Origin: Linum tenue
Lineage: Eukaryota; Streptophyta; Magnoliopsida; Malpighiales; Linaceae
DNA: 64,000 nt
Assembly (NCBI GenBank): GCA_946122785.1
Contig: CAMGYJ010000007.1
Location: 39,643,587 to 39,707,586, forward strand
Direction: 5' to 3'
Part shown: in pieces, positions 22,028 through 32,750 of the stretch
Layout: each line of letters starts with the position of its first letter
How positions within the stretch are numbered: the first letter of the stretch is position 1
The notes under the pieces: model-generated
Database searches by the model: none
What the model was told of the DNA's origin: nothing
What the model saw: the letters and a program-made list of their open reading frames with translations, nothing else
Program-made: the position numbers and the translations under genes

Positions 22028-23059
22028 GCCATGCACACCGGGCCACGTACCATGGAGCGCACCATCCTGCTGCACGGATACTATTGGCCACGAGTAAAAA
22101 AGGACACGAAGAAATACGCAGACCAATGTCACAAGTGCCAGGTTAATGCGCGCCAACATCACCTCCCATCCACTGAGCTTCAAGGAAACCTGAGTCCATG
22201 GCCTTTCGCGCAATGGGGGGTGGACCTCTTAGGGCCCTTCCCAACGGCCAAAGGAAAGCGCAAGTACATCGTCGTGGCAGTAGACTACTTTACCAAGTGG
22301 ATCGAAGCCGAAGCGCTAGCCGCGATAACGGCACAGCAGGTCATGCGCTTCTTGAAGAACAATATACTGGCGCACTTTGGAGTCCCGAAAGCGCTCATCT
22401 TCGATCACGGTAAACAATTCGATTGTGCAGAGGTGATAGATTTCTGCGACCAAGTGGGGACCATTGCAAGGTTCGCATCAGTGGCTTACCCTCAAGCAAA
22501 CGGCCAAGCGGAATACGCCAACAAAGCAATCTTGCACGGCTTGCACACTCGCTTGAACGAAGCCAAGGGTAATTGGGCAGACGAGCTCAACACAGTGTTA
22601 TGGGCACATCGAACCACGTACAAGGTGGCAACAGGCGAGACCCCATTCGCGCTCACGTATGGCACTGACGCGGTGATCCCCATTGAGACAACGTCCCCAA
22701 CCTATCGAATCACGATGTACAACGAAGAAACCAACAATGAGGCGCGCCTGTTAGACTTGGAACTGGCGCAGGAAAGACGCGAGCTAGCAGCCATCAAACT
22801 AGCCGCGATGAAGGAGCAGGTAGCCAAATACCACAACGAGAGGTTAGTCCCACATAAGCTGATCCTCGGCGACCAAGTGTTGCGAAGAAACTTCCGTCCT
22901 GATACCCGACATGGAAAACTCGCCTCAACATGGGAGGGCCCATACCTAATCCGCGAAGTGGTCGGCGCCAACACCTTCAAGCTCAGCGAGCTGTGCGGCA
23001 ATAAAATTCCAAGGACATGGAACGCGCAGAATCTCAGGAAATACAACCAGTCCACTTGA
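22028..23059 (+). pseudogene. Tat integrase
   Basis: Continues pol after the TAA at 22025. The HHCC zinc finger is split by this stop: a His pair lies around it, then CHKCQVNARQHH. The DDE core shows WGVDLLGPFPTAKGKRKYIV, then a second Asp in IFDHGKQF (SDNGTQF is usual) and the Glu in ANGQAEYANKAI. The C-terminal part has LVLRRNF-like VLRRNFRPDTRHGKLASTWEGPY, the conserved GKL-W-GPY module. It ends at 23059. Integrase inserts the DNA copy; the upstream stop makes this copy dependent on readthrough or dead. Confidence 0.88.
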
Positions 23060-23126
23060 TGTATCTCCTGTTTACAATAGCGCATTGACGCACGCAGATT
23101 AATGAAATATTCAGTTCGTCAGAACA

Positions 23127-23550
23127 AAACAATAACAATGGGCAAGAACCATTCGCGCACACTCGGTTTGAAAGAACAAAACAATAGTAATAGTCATAAA
23201 CTATTCGCGCCCACAAAGTTCGAAAGAACAAACAATAGCAATGGGCATGAACCATTCGCGCACACTCGGTTCGAAAGAACAAAACAATAGCAATGGGCAA
23301 GAACCATTCGCGCACACTCGGTTTGAAAGAACAAAACAATAGCAATAGTCATAAACTATTCGCGCCCACAAAGTTCGAAAGAACAAACAATAGCAATGGG
23401 CATGAACCATTCGCGCACACTCGGTTCGAAAGAACAAAACAATAGCAATAGTCATAAACTATTCGCGCTCACCAAGTTCGAAAGAACAAACAACAGCAAC
23501 GGGCAAGAACCATTTGCGCGCACTCGGTTTGAAAGGAGCAAAACAAATAA
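23127..23550. repeat. Minisatellite in the Tat element, about 8 units of 52-55 bp
   Basis: Two alternating unit types share GAAAGAACAAA and ATTCGCG: one contains CAATGGGCAWGAACCATT, the other TAGTCATAAACTATT. The units lie between the integrase stop and the antisense gene. The frames stay open on both strands by composition only, so I do not treat them as coding. Confidence 0.88.
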
Positions 23551-23703
23551 GCACCACAAACGAAAAGTGTTTGGATTTAATTAAACCGGGAGCACCAACA
23601 TTGTTCGCAACTACACTTGGATAAAAAAAAGAGAAAGAAGAAGAGGGGAAGAAGAAGCCAACAAAACAAGTTCACGTAGGAAAAATGTCAGCGCGATAAC
23701 ACT

Positions 23704-26294
23704 TCAAGCATCATCAGTGTTAGGCTCTACGTCCTCTCGGCTCGTCTTGCGGCGCAGCAGGGGGCGCTCCTCCTCTTCTTCGTCATCATCGGCTATCTCG
23801 CCATCCCTTCTCATGCCCTCAGCTTCCTCCCCGTCTGGGCACTTCTCCGCTTCCTGGCGCTCCTCTTCTTCCTCATCATCATCCTCGTCCTCCGACTCGG
23901 AGTCGGACTCCAAAGGCCGCTTCTCGCCTATCCACATCTTCACGTGTTGGACTATCTCGCGAGTATCCCAGCGAACACCAGGGTTCTCCGGATGCACCTT
24001 CTTCCCAACCGCGATCACGGACTTGGTCATGGCGTCCGCCAAGATCTTCCCGAAAGAAGGAGAAGACTTGAACTGGCGGATAGCTGCATCCTCGGCCGCG
24101 CGAACAGCTTCTGCTTTCGCGACGTTATGAAGGCGGACCAGGTCGTCCTTCTCCTTCTGAAGCTCTTCGCGAGCTTGCCTCAACTTCTCGGCGAACGAGG
24201 CCTCCAGCTGTCCCCAGATGGTGGAGCGCTCCTCGTTCCGCACCTGCTCCTTAGCCGCCTCCACGTTGGCGGCTAATTTGCTCTGCAAAACGCCGAGCTC
24301 CTCCAGCGCCTCGTTGGCCTTGTCAGTTGCCACGTCGGCACGATTATTCGCCCCGAGGACCTTCCCCTCCAGCTGGATGATCTTTGCCTCGTCGGCCTTC
24401 ATCCTCGCGCGCTGTGAGGCGCACTCTTGTTGAGCCCGAAAGGTTGCCAGCAAGCCCTACAACCACAACGCCAAAAGACTTAGCAAAACATTGCATATAA
24501 CAGTAAAACAAAAAGACTCCGCGAGAATTCAACCTGATCTTACCACGAAGTGGACCTGAGCTAGGTCATGAAGGGGATCAGATTTCTCCAATCGCGGCGG
24601 AATGCTGAGGACGGGCTCGAGCGCCCGGAGGGCGGTATTTGCGGACGCCAAATTGCAGGCCGCCCCGGTATGAATCCGCACATCGCGGAAGAAGTTGACA
24701 CCAGCGGTAGCGGGAGCAGCGGTAGCGGTAGCGGGAGCGGCAGTGGCAGGGGCCCCCCCGAATCCAGCCATCTCTGGCAACCTTTGCTGGACGGTGGCTC
24801 CCGACGAGCTGCCAGCCATCTCTCTCTCACGACGAGAGGACCTATTTACCGGCGCCTCTGGCTCCGAAAGCGCCAGAGACAACTGTCGCGCAGCAGACGA
24901 CGGTTGTTGCGCCACCCGAGCAGTTGGCTCCGCCAAACGAGCCGCCTTACGGGGCTTCTCAACTGCTTGAGGCTGCGGCTGCTCGATTTCCTTCCGCTTC
25001 GAAGTCCTTGGTGCCGCACCAGCCTTCTTCTTCTTCTTGTCAGCGCGCAGCGCGACGTCGTCCACTGACATCATGCTGACGAGGCTGGAAAAGTCAACAC
25101 CTGCGCCAATAAATCGTAAGAGAGCGGTTAATAAGATAGAATGCAAAAGAAAAAAATTATAACTAACCATCGGCAAACAGCTCCTCCAAGCAAGCCTCGC
25201 GGACACCCTCCGCGTATAAATTAATCCGATGAGGCATGCACGCCTCGTATTCATCGTTGAGCCCGTCATAGTTGCCGGCATCCGACTCAAATCCGAGCGT
25301 GCTGCCCTTCTTCCAGGAGGTGGGCTCCTCCATGACCTCGCTCACCCATTCCCCGGGAGTGGGCTTGACATAGAAGAATCGCTCGAACCAAGTTTCCTTC
25401 AACTTGGGCGATCCATACACGAAACCGTCGGGGCGGTTGTCGCGACGCTAGATGGAAAGGCAGTCGCTCGATGATTTTATACATCTTCCTGAACAAGCCA
25501 TAAGTCGGCTCGATGTTAAGCCTTTTGCACGCGAGGCGGAGACCAATCGCGTGCATGATGACCGACGGGGAGAGCCGCGCGACGGAGCAGTTAAGGCGCT
25601 TATACAAAGCGCATAATAGCGGGTCGATGGAGAATTTGAACCCCATCACCCAGTACTCTGTATACACGCCGAACCACCCCGGGGGGCAATGGCCCACCAT
25701 GCTTCGCGCCGAGGGAGCAGCGTACTCCCAATGGGGGGGCAAGCCCAGCCCGCGAACTATCTCCGCCACGTCGTCAACATCATATACAGATGCGTGCTCG
25801 GGCCCGCGCTTGAGGTTGTCATGGGGGGCTGGTTGATCGCCCCACATCTCGGCCCATTCTATTACGGTGTACGCGGCGCCAACACCTTGTGGCCCCAATC
25901 GGGCCATGGCCTCTGACACGCGCACAACATTGCGCGGCTCGGATTGCGCGCCAGAGTCTTCGCGCGCTACATCGTCGGCATACCCTGGCCTATTGTCCCG
26001 ATCACGCCGGATAATCAGCACTCCCCGAGCTCTTTGCACCGCCTGCCCACTCCCGGAGGCAACCACACCCATGTCGGAAGAACCGCCGGCCTCATTCTCT
26101 GACCCGACGTCGAACAACGGCGTCGCCGGAACCCCATCGCCACCGCCGCCGTTCCCACCACCAGAACCGCCGTCCCAATCACCAGAACCGCCGTTCCCAT
26201 CACCGGAACGATCAGTAGAAGTGTGCGAAAGAGGGGAGAAATTACCTTCTTCGCCTTGCACGACCTCGGCCTCGTTGTTGTTGATGCTAGCCAT
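23704..26294 (-). CDS. Antisense ORF of the Tat element (putative gypsy-type transposon domain), 3 exons, one frameshift
   Basis: Read on the minus strand from ATG at 26294. Exon 1 (26294 to about 25169) has an acidic Gly/Ser-rich N-terminus, then PPGWFGVYTEYWVMGFKFS, typical of the plant domain called putative gypsy type transposon (Transposase_28 in Pfam). A frameshift near 25440 divides it; the next frame continues to KKGSTLGFESDAGNYDG. Exon 2 (about 25105-24545) is Lys-rich, then Ala/Pro-rich. Exon 3 (about 24457-23704) is a long coiled coil followed by a C-terminal acidic tail and stop. Exon boundaries are approximate and follow GT-AG signals and frame changes. Extra antisense ORFs in this position are known for Tat-lineage elements; their role is unknown. 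The frameshift suggests a non-functional copy unless it is a sequencing error. Confidence 0.72.
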
Positions 26295-26299
26295 GATAG

Positions 26300-26750
26300 T
26301 AACTCGAGCTTTAGCAACAGCAAAAGGAGAATTGAGGTTGTAGAAGGAGGAGAGAAATCTCAGAGAAGGGACGATCGAGAAAATAGGCAACAGTCGAAAG
26401 AAAAAAGTGAGTCCTAACTCCTCCACAGCAGTCCCATATTTATAGTCGGCCAGGGGAAAACGAAGGGTTAAAGTCGGCCAGGGGAAAGCGAAGGGTTAAA
26501 GTTGCATAGGGATCCGTAACCGTCAGATCCTACCAAATTTTTCCGAAATTCAAAAAATCCCCGCCCAAGTAGCCTAGTCACATAGTGACACGTGGACAAC
26601 TACCATCATAAGCACTAGTCGGCGACGCCACAAGTGCCGCGCACCGCCTGGGCGGTACGACACACCCGCGAGGAAGAAAAAACACACCCCAAGCCCAACT
26701 CCAGTCGCGCGATCGGTACAACTTCAACCGCATCCGTCGCGCGCGACCCA
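26300..26750. other. Upstream region of the antisense gene
   Basis: No gene. A short duplicated block (GGCCAGGGGAAARCGAAGGG at about 26448 and 26475) and TATTTATAG at about 26437 (CTATAAATA on the minus strand, about 150 bp before the antisense ATG) could be a promoter for the antisense transcript. This is inference from position. Confidence 0.4.
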
Positions 26751-26754
26751 CAAC

Positions 26755-26995
26755 ACAACGCATCTTCGACCCAAAGTGTCGCGCGCAACAAACAAAAAAT
26801 CCTGCGGAAAAGCCCAGCTTCAAGTGCGCATAAAAGTCAAGCAATCGCGTGATCAGTTGCGCGTGACTCGCATCATGACTCATCGCACAACAGCACAACG
26901 CATCTTCGACTCAAAGTGTCGCGCGCAACAAACAAAAAATCCTGCGGAAAAACCCAACTGCAAGCGCGCACAAAAGCCAACCAATCGCGACTCAG
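26755..26995. repeat. Two tandem 140-bp repeats
   Basis: The block beginning CACAACGCATCTTCGAC, containing GTGTCGCGCGCAACAAAC and AAATCCTGCGGAAAA, appears at about 26754 and again at about 26894. The surrounding sequence is rich in GCGCGC words, a repeat-rich untranslated region before the 3' LTR. Confidence 0.85.
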
Positions 26996-27162
26996 GACAA
27001 CTTCAACCGCAACCGGCGCGCACGCAGTAAGCGAAGTGACGCGCACTCGTCAAGCGAAGCGAACCCGAAAAACCCACCCCACGAAGATCATGCAGGCCCG
27101 AGTCAATCAAGCGGGAGTCTAAACAGGTGGTATTCACAGAACACCCCCTGATGGGGGGCAAT

Positions 27163-27729
27163 TGTTGGGCATATGACTCGAACCTAGCCGCGCCAAAGGA
27201 ACACATCGCGACCGAAGACCCCCCAGCGTGGTTCGCCACGTCCCGGCGCGAGAAGCTCGAGCGCGGAACAAGCCACGCGCATGTGGAAAGATCATAGCGC
27301 GGACCAGACCAAAGGGACGTGGAAAGCGTCATCTCACTCCCCGAGGGGTAGTCACATCAGGGCCCTAAACATAGCCCTAGATAAGTCTCTGACACGTCCT
27401 AGGTAGAAGCATGGCCTAAATCCTTAGTATGTCAGTAGTCACATCATTGTACCCTCATATGAGTCAACCACTCACCCACCACCATGTAGCCTATAAATAT
27501 GGCATTTACTACGGTGGGTGAGGGGATCGCATTTTGGACATTCTATCTCTATGAACATCAACTTCTCTCTCTAAAAACTCGAATTCTCTCGATCTCATTC
27601 TCTCAGCCTCATTAGTCTCATTCCCCCAGTCCCCGTTACCCGCAAGATCATAGATTTTCCCCTTTGTTCGCTCTTCTTGACCCACATCCTTCCCCGAACC
27701 TCACTCCTACACCCAGTTAGGTTCAAACA
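27163..27729 (+). repeat. 3' LTR of the Tat element
   Basis: Begins TGTTGGGC and ends TTCAAACA; preceded by a G-rich purine tract. About ten differences from the 5' LTR by eye. Confidence 0.93.
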
Positions 27730-27989
27730 ATAATATTTGTGGCTAATATATTGTATTAACCCATAATATTATGGGTAATTGAGTAATTGACCTAGAACGG
27801 GCCAAGAATGGGGTGGGCCAGGGCAGGACAGGTCGGAAGTTGATACCCATGCCCCGCCCCATTGCGGGTTAGGTCGGGTATACCCAACGGGGCAGGTTCA
27901 AATTTCTATCCGTAGCCATTAGCTAGGTAGCAGACCTCCTGACCCATAGCTCATTTGAATGAAAGGGTGTGTTTTTTTTTGGTAGAAAG

Positions 27990-29050
27990 CAGACGCTAAG
28001 CATCCTATGTCATATCATTAATATCGCAACTCATGGAAATACCCTTGTTGTAATACAAGATCCATTAACTAAGGTTCGGATCGCTCACATCGAAGAGATG
28101 TGTGCCAAAAGTAAGGGAATGACCCTTAGACGCCAGAAAATCGGCTGCAAAATTACATTCACGATATACATGATTAATTTCAACAACCTATTCCCTCAAA
28201 AGAATGCTCTTAAAGAGCTAAACATTGTGACCATGACAATGATCAGCACGACCCCTGTCTTTGATGATGCTCAAGGCTGTAGTTGAGTCGAGATTAAGCT
28301 CTACTCTTCAGTATCCCAGCTGCAAGCCCATTTCCAGCCCTACGACAACACCTTTCTATTCGTCACGAGTAATGACACAACGCCCAAGATTACAACAGAA
28401 AAGGATGCCAAACAACGTCCAAAATGGTCCCCGAATGAGTCCTCTAGTAGCAGCATGTCTAGAAGGTTGTAATACAATTCCATCAGTTTGGACTTGTATC
28501 CAACCAGCTCTTGGAGGTTTCCAGGCAATCTCGTGGTAAGTTCTAGTCTTCTGAATTGTTGCAATGTAAATTTGAGCATTGTGTATTGCTTGGTTGTTGA
28601 TGTTGATCCAAGTAATCACTCTTTAAATCAAACTAGTTTTAGTGTACTTCTTACCCTCCATCACTTCCTCATTACGTTGCTTCCATAAATTCAAGCAAAT
28701 GATGCCGAAATCAATACCATTGAACGAGTCCATCATGTTCTTGATCAACTAAGTATGGAAATCAACACTGTTGTCATTGACCAGCAGCTTGCTCCTGAAA
28801 TGCCTCCAAACCCCTCATGTTTTGCCACAGTTTCTGAGAATGTGCTCTGTAGTTTCTTCTTCTATTTTGTAGTGGTTACACATTTCATTCTTGTAAGTTT
28901 CCTCTTCTCCCTTTCTTTGTTCGTAAGCAGTCTGTTGTGGTTAGCTAGCCACAGGAAATGCTTGATTCGACTCGATCCCAAGGAAAGGGTGTGTTGACTT
29001 AACACCCATCCTTTTAGTTCCACATTTATAGGTCGATTGTATTGTTTCAA
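27990..29050 (-). pseudogene. L1-type LINE, 3' end (zf-RVT and RNase H-like regions)
   Basis: On the minus strand the sequence first shows the reverse-transcriptase zinc-binding region (RIKHFLWLANHNRLLTNKER, then a Cys-x2-His/Cys cluster with ETTEHILRNCGKT, about 29000-28770). About 200 bp later comes an RNase H-like domain: PPRAGWIQVQTDGI, a GLQLGY-type motif, LNLDSTTALSII, and ending NFAADFLASKGHSL (about 28530-28080). This order is that of the C-terminus of plant L1 ORF2. Stops and frame changes are frequent, and no reverse-transcriptase core is found upstream. A poly(A) tail is not obvious. Confidence 0.75.
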
Positions 29051-29099
29051 ACATAGCTAAATGAAATAATCCAAATTCTTACAAAAAATAACCTGAGCA

Positions 29100-29395
29100 A
29101 AATGTCTTTTACAATATTAGGCAACACAAGTAATAGGCCCATTGATCATATCAAAGTCCAGACACCAAAGCGAGCTAACCAATTCCAGAACTTCCGAGTT
29201 ATTAGCAAGTTAAATAGAGCCTATAAGTATTTGTTTCACACCAAAAAGGTGATTTTATAAATTGTCATTCGTTGACACTATCTAGTATACACATTTTGAG
29301 CATAAGTTTGAGGTTTTAGAAATATATGATAAATTCATGAGAGACGATAATTAGAACATATATACTGCCCATGCCAATGACAACGAAATGAGGGA
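29100..29395. repeat. Dispersed direct repeat, right copy (partner 10640-10975)
   Basis: See the left copy; shared words include CACACCAAAAAGGTGATTTT and GACACTATCTAGTATACACA with few changes. Confidence 0.65.
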
Positions 29396-29965
29396 TCCTA
29401 ATAACACATTGTGCTAACCCATTACATTTTCTATCATTTACCGCAACAAAAATTGTTTATAGTGGCATTTGCTATATGTCACAAAAGCATTACAATCGTT
29501 TTCCTACATGTCGTTGTAATGTCATTTTATCAACCATCCTTTCAAATTGTGGTGGCACATAATAAGAACATTGGTGAACTTTTTTTTAACATTTGAATAA
29601 TTTTTTTCAGCATTTAAAAACATTATATAAATTCTTTTTAGATTGTTTTCTAAACCTTTTTTCGGGATATACAACTATACTAAATTCAGTATCTTGGCTT
29701 GCCAATATGATAAATTTCCATACACAACTTTTCTTTTTAATTTATCTTCCCCCATTTTTATACAATGGTAAAATAGACGATGAATCATCTTAAGGTTCAC
29801 AACAATAATGAGTTACATAGTTATTTTATTAATATAATGAAATTATTTGAAGTTTACAATGACCTGGAATACAATGTAGATTAACTATACATCCATGAAA
29901 GAAGAAAATTTGCATCTCATGGTAAAAAAAGAAATAATTACATACAATCAAAAGTGAAAAATGGT
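29396..29965. other. AT-rich intergenic segment, no gene recognised
   Basis: Several short frames exist by chance. No TSD-bounded element was found. Confidence 0.4.
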
Positions 29966-29970
29966 AAATC

Positions 29971-30073
29971 TATTATGTAAATATTGATATATTGATGACC
30001 ATAGTCATTATCACATTAGATACTCATTTGAGAGTTATATGTAACCCCTATTCCTAAATTTGATAGCTCTTTT
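29971..30073 (+). repeat. Copia 5' LTR, first piece
   Basis: Begins TATTATGTAAATATTGATAT, as does the 3' LTR at 54860. It is cut by the CACTA element; its continuation is found inverted at 38685-38865. Confidence 0.85.
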
Positions 30074-31502
30074 CACTACGGGAAAAATGCCTTCTTGCAA
30101 CACTCGGATTGCAACACTACTTGAAAGTGTTGCGTTAAATATGTTACGGCAACACATTTTTTTGGAGTTGCGTATTGGATAGTTTACGCAACTCAATTTA
30201 ATTATATGTTGCCATTATTCTCTTAACACAACACATATGTCAAAAATAAATTTACTGTTGCCTAATTCAATAAGTTATGCAACACTTATTAAAATTTTGT
30301 TGCAAAAACATATAATTATATTACCGTTTGATGTATAATAACAATGTGAATATAAACAATTTCAAAGGTACATCCAAATCAGAAAAGCAAAGGAAAGGTA
30401 AACAGCAAAAAACCCAACTTGGACCCAAATACAGAAAAGAAAAGGAAAAGCAAACAAAAACCCACCCAACTTTACCAAACAAATTAGTCTCGTTACTCTA
30501 CTTTTTACCTCCCTTTTCTCCTTCCTCTATCGCACTTCTCCATAGTTTGTACGTCTGCCCTCACAAAAAAGCTTCCCCTGTGTTTATCTGCTGCAAAATC
30601 GACGAGCAGCTGAGGTCCGCCCAGCAACTACTAATCAGAGACCATCAATCCTCCTCTGAAGGTCATATCCCCAAGAACAACGGTACAAATTTCGTTACCC
30701 ACCCCACCATCAAGAATCATCCTCAAATTCCTGTTCGACCGTCGACCGCGGTAGGTTCTCCTTTCTCTACCCGACGCCGACAGAACAACCTTTCCCCACC
30801 CACCGTCAAGCATCATCCTCTGTCTTTCCTCGATCTGATCCTCAACGGCAGCGTGTTACGGTGGGTTCTCCTTTCTCCTTCCCCTGCTCCTGTAGCGGTT
30901 ATAATTTCTTTTTAAAACTACATTACTTTTGTTTGGCTCCACAGAAATCAATTACCACTGGAAACAAGAATACAAGAATACGAAGAACAAACGATTGCGC
31001 CCAGAAATCAGGTTACTACTCAAACGAATAAGCAAAATAACCATACTAATATGTCTACTGGCGGAAATCAGAACTCAAAAGTTATATTGAAGATCTCCGA
31101 ATGATTGGTGTATTAAGTAGTCTATGTTTCGCCTCCCTGACAAACTGATATGCAAGAGGAAAAGCTGCTGCTCTTTCTTACTAGCTCTCTACCTTGCACA
31201 AACCTCACAAACTAGCTCTATTTCTAGTTGCTTCAACCGCTTTATTTCAATCGGTGGCAGTAATAGAGATTATCACTTTGCTGCAGCCAAGTTTGTTTCC
31301 ATGTATTAATTACAAGCTTATCTTTAATTGATTAGAGCTCCTGCATTTTCCATATGCTTCACGTGCCAAGTTTCTAGAAATGCCCAGAATTGCAGATTAA
31401 CTTTGACTATATATGTTGTATGATCAAGCAAACGTGTGCTAGTTTAATCTTTTTGTTGCATCAGTTGAAAGATCAATAACTTGTGCATTTTCTGTTTCAA
31501 TC

Positions 31503-32450
31503 ATGGATCAGGAAACCGTACCGGACATCATACCGGAATCATCCGTGGTAGGGTATTTTGTGGTACAACCGTGGTTCAACCCTTTTGTGCCGGTAAATAT
31601 CGTTTTAATAATAATATAATATTATTTTTGTAAAAAAACCGTATCGACAAGTTAGAGTATCGTTTCGGAATAATACCGGAATATACCGGAATAAAACAAA
31701 AAAAAGAAAAAGAAAAAAGGCACATGTCATGTCTCCCATCCCATTCCACTTTTCCTAATGCTGCCACCCACTCCCACTCCCACTCCCATGTTCTCCCCTC
31801 TCTCTTTCTTTAATTATTATATTTCTTTGATACTTTTCTCTATCTCTTCGCCTCCCGCAAGCCTCTCTCTCCCCTTGTACATTTTCTTTTCTCTCTTATT
31901 CTCACTGATCCTATCTCTTTCCTTCTCTTCCTCTTCTTAAAACAATGGCGGCCGGGAGAAGAGCGGCATTTTCAGCCAGGACTTGAGAGGAGAGGGAACC
32001 TGTAGAACCACATCATTTCTCGATCTCGTCCTTCTAGCCGGTCTCCAGAGGCAGGGCTGAGCTGGAGCAGGCGAAGGAATGTCGCGGCAGGGAGGGAGAC
32101 TTGGCGGCGTTCTCGAGCAGCCGAGTTCGTCCTTCTCGCCGCCGTCGTCGGTCGTCACTCGCAAGAGGTAGGGGTGAGCTGGAGAAAGAAGAGAAGCGGC
32201 GGATTAGGGATTCGGAATGGCTATTGAGTATGGAAGTGATTTTTGTTTTATTTTTCCCTGTTTCAAACGACGACGTTTTCTTTGCAAAACAGGCAACCGC
32301 CGGTTGGAACAAAACCGGGCGGTATTTCGCTTAGAACCGGTTAAACCGAAAATTTCGGCCGGTATGGTATTTATAGCAGCAAGTGCATACCGTTTCGTTT
32401 CCGGTTTTACCGGTTCAACCGGCCGGTACGATCCGGTTTCCTGGACTATG
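31503..32450. mobile_element. MULE-like element inside CACTA 1
   Basis: A 9-bp TSD, GTTTCAATC, flanks it exactly (31494-31502 and 32451-32459). Termini resemble each other as inverted repeats: ATGGATCAGGAAACCGTACC and the complement of the right end, CATAGTCCAGGAAACCGGAT. Both ends are filled with CCGGTA/TACCGG words. The interior (about 31740-32230) is a CT-rich stretch, then a GC-rich open stretch starting at an ATGGCGGCCGGGAG; this may be captured host sequence, which I cannot name. Confidence 0.82.
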
Positions 32451-32750
32451 GTTTCAATCAAATAAGCAATGCAGCTGGCAGAATCGGGTATGTGTACCTC
32501 TGGTTTATAGCTTTGCTAGGAATTAATTCAAGGCTAGTAAGTCAAGCTAGGCTATCATCCTGTCTCAGTACCACAGATAAAACCACAGAAAGCTTAATTG
32601 TATAGAATGTTGCTTTTGATTTTGTTCACTGCTAATTTTATATTGATTTTCTGCTGAAATTCCAGCTTTCCTCTTTGTACTTATATTGTCCTGGCCTTAA
32701 TGTATATATTTACTAATTCAGGTCATTCATTTTGCAGTTTATTATTGGAA

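Larger units (their letters stand above)
11397..27729 (+). mobile_element. Ty3/gypsy Tat-lineage LTR retrotransposon
   Basis: The LTRs are 11397-11964 and 27163-27729; a 5-bp TSD, ATAAT, flanks the element (11392-11396 and 27730-27734). A primer-binding-like TTGGCGCCCACCGTGGGG follows the 5' LTR, and a purine tract CTGATGGGGGGCAAT precedes the 3' LTR. Order: gag, protease, reverse transcriptase, RNase H, a second RNase H, integrase, then a minisatellite and a long antisense gene. A second RNase H and an extra antisense ORF are known features of the Tat lineage. The LTRs differ at about ten positions by eye. The element is disabled by frameshifts and by the insertion at 13399-19215. Confidence 0.93.
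11042..27914. mobile_element. Small hAT element, expanded to 16.9 kb by nested insertions
   Basis: The ends are TAGTGATTCCAATGGGTCGG (left) and CAAATTTCTATCCGTA (right), flanked by an exact 8-bp TSD, GCCATTAG (11034-11041 and 27915-27922). Both ends are rich in GGGGC and CCCGCC words, as is common for this type of plant hAT. The original element was only about 0.5 kb; the remainder is a MITE fragment, a Tat gypsy element and an Athila-like element. A run of about 16 G with one or two breaks lies at 11141-11163 and its length may be unreliable. Confidence 0.85.

Noticed and set aside
23127..23550. Open frames on both strands over the minisatellite
   Set aside because: They follow from the unit's composition and length; no independent coding signal.
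26634..27122. Basic Gln/Thr-rich frames before the Tat 3' LTR
   Set aside because: They come from the 140-bp tandem repeat and GCGC-rich composition; no homology.
30085..30310. CRISPR-like or other prokaryotic repeat array
   Set aside because: The short irregular GCAAC words are CACTA subterminal repeats; spacing and orientation vary, and the context is a plant genome.
30328..30915. A 195-residue gene at the left of CACTA 1
   Set aside because: Low-complexity Lys/Gln then Ser/Pro-rich frame without motifs; its inverted relative at 42748-43167 is not maintained as the same protein. Probably transposon leader sequence.
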